The notes beneath the pieces were generated by a model. The model was not told where the DNA came from and made no database searches. It saw only the letters and a list, made by a program, of their open reading frames with translations. DNA of 64,000 bases, taken from positions 14,608,991 to 14,672,990 of the forward strand of contig NC_051092.1 in the NCBI RefSeq assembly GCF_901709675.1. Reading direction: 5' to 3'. The translations under genes and the position numbers were made by a program. Every line of letters begins with the position of its first letter. The stretch's first letter is position 1. Source of the stretch: Syngnathus acus. Taxonomy: Eukaryota; Chordata; Actinopteri; Syngnathiformes; Syngnathidae. This document shows positions 36,852 to 47,851 of this stretch, piece by piece.

Positions 36852-37107
36852 GGACTTCATTTCCCGTTGTGCACCGCGACAAAAAGCGAAACTAAAGGGA
36901 ACCCAGGAGAAAAGTCGGCTGTTGAGAGGAAAACAAAAACGCGAGCGAGCGGGGGCTCTCCCTGTGTGGGCGTCCAACTCGAGGGAGAAAGGAAAGGGAA
37001 ACGGCCCTCTTCCTCGTAAACGAAAGTTGACTTTGACGCAGCGGGCTATAAAAGCTGCAATTTGGACACTGGCTCGGCGGCAGTCGAAGGCGAGACGTTT
37101 CTTCACG
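36852..37107 (+). promoter_or_regulatory. Copy 3 promoter: ZNF143-like motif, TATA box, 5' UTR exon end
   Basis: ggacttcatttcccgttgtg followed by caccgcgac (36852-36880) is the counterpart of the motif before copies 1 and 2. A TATA box (gggctataaaagc) lies at about 37043-37055. The untranslated exon ends cttcacg|gtgagt at 37107. Confidence 0.6.
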
Positions 37108-37185
37108 GTGAGTTGATGAAGTTCTTATGGTGCTTTTAAACGTCGTGTTGACATTGTCGTGTGATTTCTTTTAATTTTTCTGTAG

Positions 37186-39052
37186 ATGTCGTACACGGTG
37201 GTTTTCTTTGATCTGGAGACAACTGGACTGGGTATGGCACAAAAATCTACTTGATGACTTTGCTATCAGCGTCAAACACCCCAGCTCTTATTTATTTAAA
37301 ATACTGTGGCAGAAGTGAGGAACACGTCTTTATTTTATAACTGTCTGCCAACAACTGTGACATCACAAAGGACCACCCACCAGGGCCGGTTCTAGGAATG
37401 CACATAAGAGGGGGCAGTCAGTTTTTACACATTTTTAACACTGTTAGTGTTTTCTTCACGGCAGTTGTTAGCTGTGTGTCCAGATCTCAACCTGGAGAAG
37501 TGGGTTGCACTCTGTCAGGCCTCTACACTAAGACCTGTCCAGCTTGGGTGTCCCACCTGAAGATTAAAGCTTCTGCTGGTATAGCTCTTAGGCACGCAAA
37601 CCCCCTGACCACAATAAGGTGGCAATCTCTCAGGGGGGGGGGACATATAATATGAATGTTATATTAACTATTATTTGAGTTGTCGTTAATCATTAGTTAT
37701 ATCACGGGTCGCTACGACGAGTTTAGTGGAGTTTTTACTGCTTCTTCCAACTCCTACCGCTGACTGTAACTTGACACTCTCTGGCTGCGTCTTGCCTCAT
37801 TTGCATACTCACAGTGATTGGATGTTTACGGAGGGGCGCGGAGTCCTGACAGCAGGCTGTGTGAGGGAGGACACACACTGCACCGACATGAGAGAAGAGA
37901 GGGGGCTGATTAACGTGTGTTTCTATCAGCGGATTTTTCACTTCAATAAATTTGATTCGAGGGGGCAGGACATCTGTTTGAGGGGGCGTTGCCCCCTCTT
38001 GCCCCTGCGTAGAGCCGGCACTGCCACCCACCCTTGTGTGGAAAAAATAAAACCAAAATAAAATCTTTATAGTACGTAGTTCTCAAACCTTTTACCGTGA
38101 ATAGCTTACAAGCTCGCAAAGTTGTCCGACTAATTAAAAAAGTGCTGTTTGTGTTAAACAAAAAAGTTATTCGAATGTTTTCCTTTTATTGACTTCATTT
38201 TAGTTTTTTCATATTTGTTTCTGTGAATCTTTAATATACGACTAGAGAGTGCTGTCATACCCCTTGTGGTGCTTTAACCACACATTGGCAGTCTCACTGT
38301 TCTCGTTGATTGTACTTTGTTTTAAATAGTGTCAATTTAATTTTTGCAAACAATTTAGTTATAGGTAAAACTAACATGTGTTTTTTGTACTTATTGAAGA
38401 CAGTTTAGTCTTTAATGATGATAGCATAAATGAGTTGGTCTTGGTTGAAGCTAACTTCAATGAAGCGCACGTGCATCTTTTTTCTGGTAAACTCCGTAAA
38501 ACGAAATATATGTTCTCTCCCTTTCCCGCAGACACTCAAAAGTGCGATATCATCCAGATCGCGGCCGTCTGCAACAGACGGGTCTTCAACACCTATGTCG
38601 TCCCCCGCTGCGCACTCACCAAGGAGGCCAGCGACGTAACGGGTTTCTCGCTGGCGAACGGCTGTCTCTTCCGCCACGGGAAACCCATGGACACCGTCCC
38701 ACTCCGCCAGGCTCTCGATTCTTTCATGGAGTTCCTGTCCTCTTTCTGTGGGCCGCTGTACCTAGCCGCCCACAACGCCAACCGCTTTGACGCGCCCGTC
38801 CTGAACCGGGTGCTGAGGGAGTTCTCCCTCCTCCACCCGTTTCAGAGTGTCGTGTTCGCATACCTGGACACCTTTCTGCTCAGCAAGAGGATGTTCCGCA
38901 ATTTCTATAGCTACTCCTTGGCGTACATGGTGCAGTACTTCCTGGAGAAATCCTACGACGCCCACAACGCACTGGAGGATGCCAGGATGCTGCAGGAGCT
39001 GTTTCAGGTGTGGAAGCCGGGCAGGAATGTCGTGTTGAATTGCTTGATCTAG
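37186..39052 (+). CDS. PML-exon-9-like (Plex9/TREX-like) DEDDh exonuclease, copy 3, intact
   Basis: Exons 37186-37231 and 38532-39052 (188 aa); ATG two bases after a ttctgt-ag acceptor region as in copies 1 and 2. Predicted metal-dependent 3'-5' DNA exonuclease with every DEDDh residue: FFDLETTGL (Exo I), NANRFDAPVL (Exo II) and AHNALEDARML (Exo III, H-x4-D). The order Exo I, DTQKCDIIQIAAVC, a short central region, Exo II, Exo III parallels human PML isoform I, which has FFDL followed by ETQK and QLAAV. Teleost Plex9 proteins are described as cytoplasmic TREX1-like exonucleases limiting retrotransposons. Unlike TREX1 there is no C-terminal membrane tail, so location is open. A young hAT element sits in its intron. 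Confidence 0.85.
37381..38023. mobile_element. hAT-type MITE, 643 bp, perfect 8-bp target duplication
   Basis: Ends cagggccggttctag and gtagagccggcactg are inverted repeats. The 8-bp target duplication ccacccac flanks both sides (37373-37380 and 38024-38031). It has no transposase and lies in the copy 3 intron. The intact duplication suggests fairly recent insertion. Confidence 0.85.
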
Positions 39053-39059
39053 AGCACAC

Positions 39060-39110
39060 TTCCTATCTAAGCCCTGGAGGTCAGATCCAGTTGGCCACGT
39101 CACTTTTGGG
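39060..39110 (+). other. Downstream sequence of copy 3, weakly similar to copy 1 3' region
   Basis: ccctggaggtcagatccagt resembles cctggtggtcagaaccagca behind copy 1, so part of the 3' flank was duplicated with the gene. A related tgacaaactcaaggcc word lies at 39544. Confidence 0.4.
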
Positions 39111-39750
39111 CGCTCACTAATCAAATCGTGTGTCTGCTTTATGCTACTTTGGCAAGAAATCTGTAACCAAATTGCATTTTCCTCATCTATAATCAGCATT
39201 TTTTCCCCTATATTTTGCTTGTCACAATTTTCAGTTCCCTAATTGCATGACTTGAATTTCAAAATTTCCTGACCAAAAAGTGAAGAAAACATTTTTTTTA
39301 AGAAACATGCCAAGCAGAATAGTAAGTTTGCCGCTAGGGTTTTTTTTTTGCCTCAACCTATAGAATAACAAAAAATACTCTGAAAGCATTTTTGATGCCA
39401 AAAATCATAATTTATAAAAATAGAACTGAGAAACAGCCGTGGGTAACGCTGACACACGGTATGGCGTGAGTTGAACGTCAGTGGCTTTTCAACGTGGCCC
39501 GGTGGTTTATTTCCAGACTTCTGTGGACCAAATACAGCACAAGTGACAAACTCAAGGCCTTTTGGCCTCATGTCATGTTCTACAGCCTGCAAAAGCTTGT
39601 CACTTTTTTCTTGCCCAAAATGGCAATTATGCAATATTAGGGTTCCCACAAGTGGTGAAATATAATAGTTTGAAACGTTTTCCTGCTATATGTAATTTAA
39701 TCGGACATAAAGTCCTTTTATATTTGTCTATGGTTTTTATTAGCTGACAG

Positions 39751-40018
39751 CACTGGCGTAGCCAAGCCGGGGCGAGCCGGGGCGGCGCCCCGGTTGAAAA
39801 AAATCGAGCTTTTTCGATTCTTCATTTTCATGCCGTTTTTTTCTTTCGGTCTTGCGCGAATGTGCTTGCGCTATTCTATGTGCGCGATGTTATCCATTCA
39901 CCGTTTGCCTCCCGGACCCGGATGTTGTTTTAGCGATCAGCGAACGGCGTGGGTGATGTTCGATTTTTTTTCCTGTGGGTGTGCGCCCCTACTGGAAAAA
40001 TTCCTGGCTACGCCACTG
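39751..40018. mobile_element. hAT-type MITE, 268 bp, perfect 8-bp target duplication
   Basis: Ends cactggcgtagcca and tggctacgccactg are inverted repeats, and gctgacag flanks both sides (39743-39750, 40019-40026). It lies between copies 3 and 4 with no coding capacity. Confidence 0.88.
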
Positions 40019-40381
40019 GCTGACAGTATTGACACTGAAAAGGACACTAGATTGATAACTGAACCCACAACTTTCAAGTTGGGACACAAACACTTCACGA
40101 CTGAAATTAGATGCTTTGTTTTTTCATTTATAATTGACTTTGTGATTTGTGATCATTTCATTTAAAGAGCTTTTATATGTCTTGTAGGTGACGAACGAAG
40201 CAAATATATGAATTTTGAAAACTATATTTGTATATGCATTGCTATGATTGATCTTTATATCATTTTCAAAACTGGATTAAAAAATTATTATATTCATTGT
40301 ACCTATCTTGCTCCTCTTGCTAACACATTTTTACACATTTCCTGACGCGATATTTTAAAGATTAAAGTTTAAAATTAAAGA

Positions 40382-40681
40382 TTAAAGTCCCAATGATCGT
40401 CACACACACACCTGGGTGTGGTGAAATTTGTCCTCTGCATTTAACCCATCCCCGTGTGATTTTAATCCATCCCCTGGGGGAGAGGGGAGCAGTGAGCAGC
40501 AGCGGTGCCGCGCTCGGGAATCAGTTGGTGATCTAACCCCCCAATTCCAACCCTTAATGCTGAGTGCCAAGCAGGGAGGCAATGGGTCCCATTTTTATAG
40601 TCTTTGGTATGACCCGGCCGGGGTTTGAACCCACAACCTTCCAGTCTCAGGGCGGACACTCTACCACTAGGCCACTGAGCT
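40382..40681 (-). mobile_element. tRNA-derived SINE, full-length, minus strand
   Basis: On the minus strand the head reads agctcagtggcctagtggta followed by gagtgtccg (A-box-like), then ggttgtgggttcaaacccc (B box). The body follows, with the tail at the left end (ttaaagtcccaatgatcgtc). A head-less copy of the same SINE lies at 49551-49692. Confidence 0.8.
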
Positions 40682-40836
40682 TTACTTTTTATTTGACCTA
40701 TTCAAGTGTTTCTAATCAGTTTTCTTTACATTATCTTTTTTAAAAGGAAGACAAAAAATAGGATGATTGTTTAGGGGAGTAGATTTTGTTACACAGCATA
40801 CGGGAATCTGAATCTGGAGACTGAGTTTCACTTGTT

Positions 40837-40852
40837 TGCCGCTAGAGGGCGA
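40837..40852 (+). promoter_or_regulatory. CTCF-like motif upstream of copy 4
   Basis: tgccgctagagggcga resembles the CTCF core (CCASYAGRKGGC) with one mismatch. It lies about 170 bp before the copy 4 start codon. Motif match only. Confidence 0.35.
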
Positions 40853-41018
40853 CCGATTGTTTTTCTTTGAATCAACGGCGGAGAATAGATGAAGAAGAGG
40901 ACTTTTAAATTCTGCTCTGGCGGACCTTCTGTACACGCCGAATACTTAATAACGTTTATGACGAGTCAAGTTCTAAGCTTTTGAACGTTAACGTTTCGGA
41001 GCAACGTTGACAAACACG

Positions 41019-42265
41019 ATGGAGACGTCGGGGGCAGATGGCTCCTCTCAGCAGCCGATTGTGTTCTTCGATTTAGAGACAACTGGACTGGGTAAGGTGG
41101 AAAGAAAGTACGACAGAAACTTAGGTACAAAATGACTGTGGTAAAAGTCGAAATGCTGACTCTGTGTTAGTTTTTAGGATAAACCCTCAAGTTGGAAATC
41201 TTTAGAGCTACAACGCTACTATGACTTCCAAGTTTGATTTACTCCATGACCATGCAATAATCCAATTTAATGGGAATCAGAAAATTATTTCAAAATTTCT
41301 GTAGGATTAATCTGAAGTAATAGAACTGAGTATTCTTTGAATTATCCCATCGATTAATCATGTAATTGCTTAAAATTACTTAATTGCTTTAAAAAAACAT
41401 TGTTTAAACCACAATGCCAATCAACCAAGTGGAGGAACTATTGATTCATTGATAAACTGACAAAATAATTCGGATTTTGCCAATATTAAAATAATTGTTA
41501 GCTGGAGCCCATTGTATTGTAATAGCACCACAAAGTATGTGGCTTTAAAGGTTGAGGCATGCTTTTGGCCAGTCAGCATTGGACATTATTTAAGTGTCAC
41601 CATCAGGGCCAACGTGCGAGCTGGTCCAGCTGGCGGCGCTGAGCGGAGGCTGCTCTCTCAACCTCTACACAGTCCCTCGCTGTCGAATGGAACCGGGCGC
41701 CGCCAGGGTGACAGGCCTCACTGTGCGCCGACGGCGGCTGTACCTCCACGGCCGCCCCGTGCCCACCAGCCCCCTGCGGGAGGTGCTGCTCTCCTTCCTC
41801 GCCTTCCTTCAAAGGCTCCATCGCCCCCTGCTGGCGGGCCACAACATCCGCCGCTTCGACTGCCGACCTCTGACCCGAGCCCTGGATGAGACGGGCCTTC
41901 GAGCGCAGTTCGATGCGTCAGTCGCCGGCTACGTGGACACGTTGCATTTGGCCCGGGAGGTGCTGAGGGATTGCGGCATGCGCAGCTTCAAGCAGGAGTA
42001 CTTAGTGAAGGAGTTGATGGGCATGAACTACAATGCTCACGACGCTTTTGAGGACGTGCTCTCTTTGCAGAAGCTTTACTATGTGCTGCAACCCAAGCCG
42101 GAGATGGTGGCACACTATACGTTCAGTCTGAGTGACGTGAAGAAGGTCGCTGCTGCCGACGAATTGAGCAGAGCTCCCAAAGGCGGGCGCCTGCTGCCAG
42201 GACAGCGCCTCCTTTGGCAGCACCTGGAACAATCAGTCAAGAATATTGATGGGAGCGCGGCATAA
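41019..42265 (+). CDS. PML-exon-9-like DEDDh exonuclease, copy 4, intact with C-terminal extension
   Basis: Exons 41019-41091 and 41607-42265 (243 aa). It is the most divergent copy: it has 15 extra N-terminal residues (METSGADGSSQQP), no splice acceptor at the ATG and a GC-rich second exon. All DEDDh residues are present: FFDLETTGL, HNIRRFDCRPL and AHDAFEDVLSL (H-x4-D). A tail of about 55 residues follows Exo III; its beginning (QPKPEMVAHYTFSLSDVKK) matches the spacing of human PML-I after its exonuclease domain (PGPQLAQHVYPFSSLQ). Copy 4 is therefore the best candidate for the form closest to PML. Predicted 3'-5' exonuclease. AATAAA at 42357. Confidence 0.85.
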
Positions 42266-42356
42266 CGCCACAGAACTTAGCGTTGACATTGGTGACCAAA
42301 TTTCTAAAGTCATCTCATACTCAGATGAACTCCGTGACATTATTTTTCTACTGCCA

Positions 42357-42362
42357 AATAAA
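42357..42362 (+). terminator. Polyadenylation signal of copy 4
   Basis: AATAAA 91 bases after the stop codon, followed by a second AATAAA at about 42366 and a T-rich stretch. Confidence 0.6.
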
Positions 42363-44457
42363 TCTAATAAATATTTTTTACTGGCTCTTAAAATGTTTTG
42401 TTTGCAGGCGATCCAGCAAACAATGGCTTTGCTCATGGGCCCACTGGCAGTCAGGAAAAAAAAGAAACAATATAAAACTTTACACCAACAGTCAAGTGAC
42501 AGCGCAAAGCTTTTATTGAATCACTTTGACGTTAACATTTTCTGCAGTTCCCATGCGACAGCAAGGCTTTGCTCCAGAATGCTTTGAACAACAACAACAA
42601 CAAAAAGAAGCCTAAAATTGCCTTTGAGCGTGCAAAGTGCAAATCAGATTGCTAACAAACCCGTGACTGAAAAGCTAAGCTACAATGAAAGAAAACGTTT
42701 AGTTGACAGTGACAACATTTGGTGATCAAACAATGCGGGCAAAACATTTTGACTGGAGCATGCGGAAAACGACATCCAGCGGTAATCAAAACATCAGTAG
42801 TGAAATAAAAACTTGCAGCTGGTTAGAACAAAGTGCACTTCTTGGCCATAGGTAACAGGAAGTAGAACAGAAGGATCGGAAAATACATCTCAAGTACATC
42901 TCATGTTCTGACAAGGACCAAATATACTAAACGTTAAAATATGATCAAACTTGATGCAGCATTTTTAACTAAAACATTTGCCCTTTTCGGTCATGCTTTG
43001 TTGGATTTTTTTGTTTCCTCCAGTAGCAAATATTTCCTGTAATTGTTTTTTTTGCTTGCAATAGAACCCCCAAAGAGGAAGCATGTGATGATAACCATAG
43101 AAGTGGCACTGTGGAACTTGACAAACTGAACTTTTTTTTACTGCATAAAAGGTAAGTTCTGTTATCATCTGTCATTCTTGTTTGGCATGCACAAACTTGG
43201 TCAATAAAGCTGATTCTGATTATTTACATTTGTATTACAGTCAAAAATGTTAAGAATGAGGGCTGCAGCTGTCAAACTTTCTAGACATGACACTATTTAA
43301 CAACGCAATGTGCCATTGTTATCGCTGACCACTTGAGGGCGCCAGCCTCACATTCTACTCCATAATATTGGGGACTTTGAGTGTGTGTGGCTTTGGTGGG
43401 TGGGTGGGGCCTGGCCTGGTGAGTGACGTGGGAGCCAGTGAAAATCTTAACTATTGCATTCATCGTTTTAGCCCTTGAATGTTACGTAATGTTTATAAGT
43501 AGTTTTGTAATGAGGACAACTTTGAAGTTAGCTGGCTTGTGCTCCACTTTGGAGGTTCCACAGTCGATGATATTGAACAGGAAGTATTTAGCAGTGGAGG
43601 ACTAGTCAATTCTCAGTGCAGTCATCCAAAGGTACATGTATGAGACATGCATCAAGCATCTCATCACAAGCTTGGATGATCCAACTGGAAACACGGCTTA
43701 ATTCACAGCAATTACAAAGACTGAAGTAGAGCGTTGGCGTTTCCGGTGCATTTTGTCGTACAGTAAATATTTTTTGCATTCTTCATGCACGCATTCTGAA
43801 CGCCATTCTGCATTCCTCAACAGAGTTAACACAAGGAAACGTGTTGAACATGTTCCGCATCCTCTACCAGTGTAAATGTTGCATTTCTTGTACCAGTGTT
43901 TCAGCATTCACGTTCGACTGTTGCGTGAGAATCAGCGTGTAAGCTCTAGAATCCTTTGTTTCGGCAATTATCTTTATTTCTAAACACGTTTCAACTTTGT
44001 GTAGTCATGTTTTCCCATTTTGGTCAAATTGAAACCATGATTGAGATTCTAATTCCCATTCGCATCGTTCTGCACCACTGTGAATGCGTTTCAGCCTTCC
44101 GTTAATTTCCTAATTCTTGGTATTCACATTGGCGCAGAACGCAGAAATGTTTTCACAGCCAAAGAAATGAATTAACCCTGTTTGACGTGATATAAAAATC
44201 TGGAGTTCCAGAATATACTGTACTGTGCTTTGAACCATATTGTGTTGGATGAATGGTGAGGAAATGCAGGATGAGACAAATGTTATTTTTAGTACATGCT
44301 GTATACCGCTAAAAATAGCCATCGGGCCACAAATAGCCCCCGGACTGTATTTTGGACAGCGGTGGTGGACGGGTTGCCTTTCAAGTGGTTGAACTATTGT
44401 GCAAGTGGCACTTTCTTTGTCTAAGCGCCACAATTTGCTGTGAGGTCACGACTGCTC
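42363..44457. other. Convergent spacer between copy 4 and mpi
   Basis: No further gene is seen. The minus-strand mpi 3' UTR probably occupies the right part; a tttatt (AATAAA on the minus strand) at 43973-43978 is a candidate signal. A CTCF-like site (ccacttgagggcgccag) lies at 43329-43345. A gtcaataaagctgattctga word at about 43200 resembles LINE 3' tails of fish. Confidence 0.45.
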
Positions 44458-47163
44458 CTACAGGAGGCAGCAGGCCCGAAACATGGTCAAACCCGATGGA
44501 GAGGCCACGTGCAGTATCACGCTCTCGTTGGCCGACACAAACAAAACGCTGCCCCGCTTCAGGCTGACGTCAGACGGTGCTGCGGGTGAGGTGGCGCTGG
44601 CGTCGCCTTCGATAACCAGAAGGATGCTGGCGCTGTCCACGGGCGCCAGCGTGTACTGCTTGACGGAGGCTGTCACCTGCAGAAGCCACAGATGTTTCAA
44701 CTTTTACTTTAAGGACTTCTCCATCATTTTCTTTCACCTGTATCCTCATGACGGTGAAGTCCGGCACGGGTGGGTCGTAGACGGTGACGCAAGGGTCCGA
44801 GGCGTCCTGAACCGGCGGGAAAATCTTGGCGGCGGAAGGGCTCGGGCTGTAGTTGAGCATCTCGCACAGCGTGTTGACGTCGATGTACTTCGGGGTCAGG
44901 CCGGCTCTCACCGTGTTGTCGGAGCACGCCATGCACTCGATGCAATCTGATAGCGAAATAAAAAAATGACGAAAATGGAGCAGAAAGCCGCCGAAGCTCC
45001 TACCGACCTCCCGAGAGGTATGCGTGAGGTTCGTTAGCTCCGAGGAACATGGCCTGGTTGGGTTCCAAGAGCACGTGGTTGAGGAAGTAGATGGAGAAGC
45101 AGCCGATGTCGCCGGGGTACTGGCAGTGAAGGCGGAGCAGCAGCTCGCCGTTACTGCTTGCCGTGTCCTTGCCCGCCGAGCCTATGCAAACGCACGAGAC
45201 GCTCGTAACGACGCTTGGGTCCGATCATTTCGTCGGTAATTTTGCTTACTTTCTTCAGTGACTCTTTTGACCAGCATGTTGAGTTGATCCACAAACACTT
45301 TCTTCTCACAGTTCATCATCCTGGTGAAGCACTTCTTCAGCGCCTGCCTGGTGCAGCTGGCGTCGCCTGCGCCGCTCCGCAGCTCCTCGGCCGCTTCCTT
45401 GCCCACCAGAGCGCGGAACTCCGGGACGGCTGATGCGTGACATAAACAAGGTGTGTTTTTGTTTGGTTGGTTCTGAAAATTCTCATCGCACTTACACTTG
45501 AGGAAGCTGAGGATCTCCTCCACCGGCCTGAAGCCACAGAGGCCCTGGAAGCGTGTGAGAGCGATGGCCATCTCTGGTTTGTGGTTGTTGTCCGGGTAGT
45601 GCTCCGGAAACTGAGCGTGAAGACGAGCAGCCAACTCCTAAATGGAAGACGGAAAATAGTCCGCGGGTTCTTTCCGAGCCAGGAACGTCCCCCAGAATCA
45701 TGGCTAAGCTTACCTCAGAAGATGCTAATTTGTGTGTGCGTACTCACCCTGTTGGGGTGAGCCTGTATGGACAAGGCGGTGTTAACGGAGAGGACCTTGA
45801 AGAGGAAAGGCAGCTGGCCCTGAAAGGTGTCCTTGACCTTGGAGCCCAGGCATGCAGGGAAGTGGGCGATCCATTGACCCAGTGTGGTTTGCGCGATACG
45901 GTTGTCTTTAATCTGGGCGTCGCCCTTTGGGTGGGCGCCCATCCACAGCTGGAACGAGGCAAAAAGGACCATGATCCGAGCGCGCTTGGGTTACGCTGAC
46001 TAGTGCACTTTCAAAGCGCCTTGTTTGGGAGTCATATATATATATACTTAGAATGCAGCACCATGGCCCTGTAAAACATAATTCAAAGTGCCATCATGTG
46101 GCAATGTCGCCCGTACAGCGTGAAAATGTCAATGCGCTAGGTAAACTGAACTGATGACCTTCATGCGAACCCCCCACAGGGCTGCTCGGGTGCTAAATAA
46201 AGAGCAGCAGAGGTCACGGCCATATTGTCTCGACTGTATTCCGCGTAGCCTACCTCAGCGTAAGGTTTGCCATCTTCGATGACAGCCAACGGGTCCCCGC
46301 CAAGCACCAGTTTGGCCACTTCGCTGTCTAGGCCCACTTTTCCCCATGCATAGTTTTGCACAGCACAGGTCAGTGGAAACACTAAAACGGAAGCAAGCGG
46401 GAAAACAGAGTGTTGTTCAGAACACAACCTTTTGGTGCTACAAATGCAGCTTTCTGGGCCCCAACAATACAACAACCAGAAGATTGTAATATAGTGGTAA
46501 AAAAATAAATACAACTAACAATACATGGCACTCAGTTACCGCCATACTTGGTGTTTTTCACATAATCGTCACTATTGTGTGGTTTAAACGGATGTACCCA
46601 TATTTACTGTAATTATGACTTCCCTAATTCGTTATAGATGCCGGAGCGTTCCGACCTACGTGCATAATTCACATACGTACGTAACTGCGTCGTAAACCGA
46701 GGTAACTATCCGATTATTAGCACGCTGGTATCGAGAGTCACTTTGGCTTCGATGTCATTTTAAGCAGACGTTCATTTAAAGGTAAAACTAAAAAAGCGCC
46801 TATGTGTGTTGCAGCGACAAGCCGCAGCGGGGCTGCGGTATTAGACAGAGGGGGAAAAAACACGACTAAGCAGATTTGAGCACAATGCACAGTGTTCTCT
46901 TTACACATTACAGTGTCTGCGTTCATTGACCTCGCGGTTGTTTCAAACCAACAAAAAAGTATCTGGTTACTTCACGGGGACATAACAGAGGCTAGCTAGC
47001 AAACTAGCTACCCAGTGAGCGAACGTAACATTCTGTCAAAATGTGCACTTTTCGTTTTACACAATCCAATTAGCTTGACGGATTTAAAACGCATCGACCG
47101 AGTGATTGAATGGTTGAACTCAGTTGTAGAGGAGATGAGAACCTCACCTCTTACTTCCTCCAT
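44458..47163 (-). CDS. mpi: Mannose-6-phosphate isomerase
   Basis: Zinc enzyme interconverting fructose-6-phosphate and mannose-6-phosphate, feeding GDP-mannose and N-glycosylation; cytosolic. Eight minus-strand exons: 47148-47163, 46254-46381, 45748-45948, 45496-45637, 45250-45429, 45008-45181, 44738-44946, 44458-44676. Phases agree and total 1269 bases, 422 aa, against 423 in human. Landmarks in order: [35 protein letters not shown] (zinc Gln and His), [11 protein letters not shown] (zinc Glu), [23 protein letters not shown] (zinc His), [19 protein letters not shown], and the terminal FRACCLL. The first coding exon is only 16 bases (MEEVR). It is head-to-head with the scamp gene, 688 bp between start codons. 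No defect is seen. Confidence 0.97.
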
Positions 47164-47851
47164 GACGGCGACCGAGCTGTCACTCAAGCTGTGACGTCAC
47201 GCACGGCCGAGCGACTTTCGGTGTAAAAGCGTCTGTTTGTGCCAAGTCACATTGCACGAAACAAAAAAATATTTTTACTCGGAGGCAGAGGTGGACAGAG
47301 GAGGTAAAAAAATTGTAGCCAAGAGTGCTGTTATAAGTGCTAAACCGAACATGAATGGCAACTAAACATAAATATAAAACAGTATTAATTAAATTTCCAT
47401 TAGCAATGTACAAAGTAGCAATGAACAAATTTTGATAATTAAGGCTAATTTTTACCCGTCTTTTTCTGTGTCTATGTCATATAATACTTTATTTGAAATC
47501 CCACGCGCGCTCTTTGACTGTGTTTGTCATTTACGTTTTCTTCCCGTGTCATGAATTTTCATCTATTATCCCTAATTCAAATTAACCCAGTTCTTTGTGC
47601 GTCTTAATGACCTTGAATTTGCATGATTACTGGCATGACAAGTTTGGTCTCTTTAATGTAACCCGTGTTCGCGCCACCTGGATTGTGCGTGGCAGTGTGA
47701 CGTTGACGTCATCACGCAACTGCCAGTGTGCGCATGCGATCTACACTCGAGTCGAGGAAGTGGGTTGAGGACGCAATTTCAGTGGCGGTGAGGAGTTGGC
47801 TCTTTATTACCCGCTCACAGAGGTTTGAATCACCGAGAGTCTTGAAGAAAT
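47164..47851. promoter_or_regulatory. Divergent promoter region of mpi and scamp2
   Basis: It contains a perfect CRE palindrome TGACGTCA at 47192-47199, next to the mpi start, and another at 47704-47711, on the scamp side. An NRF1-like tgcgcatgcgat lies at 47727-47738. The middle is AT-rich. TGACGTCA is bound by CREB/ATF family factors; activity is inferred from sequence only. Confidence 0.6.

Noticed and set aside
40428-40628. Open frame shared word for word with 49597-49690
   Set aside because: The shared protein is only the translation of two copies of one SINE.
40600-40681. tRNA gene on the minus strand
   Set aside because: A- and B-box words are present but no complete cloverleaf or acceptor stem closes; it is the head of a SINE.
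44483-44950. 155-codon plus-strand frame over mpi exons
   Set aside because: Antisense shadow of mpi exons 7 and 8, whose minus-strand reading matches the enzyme throughout.
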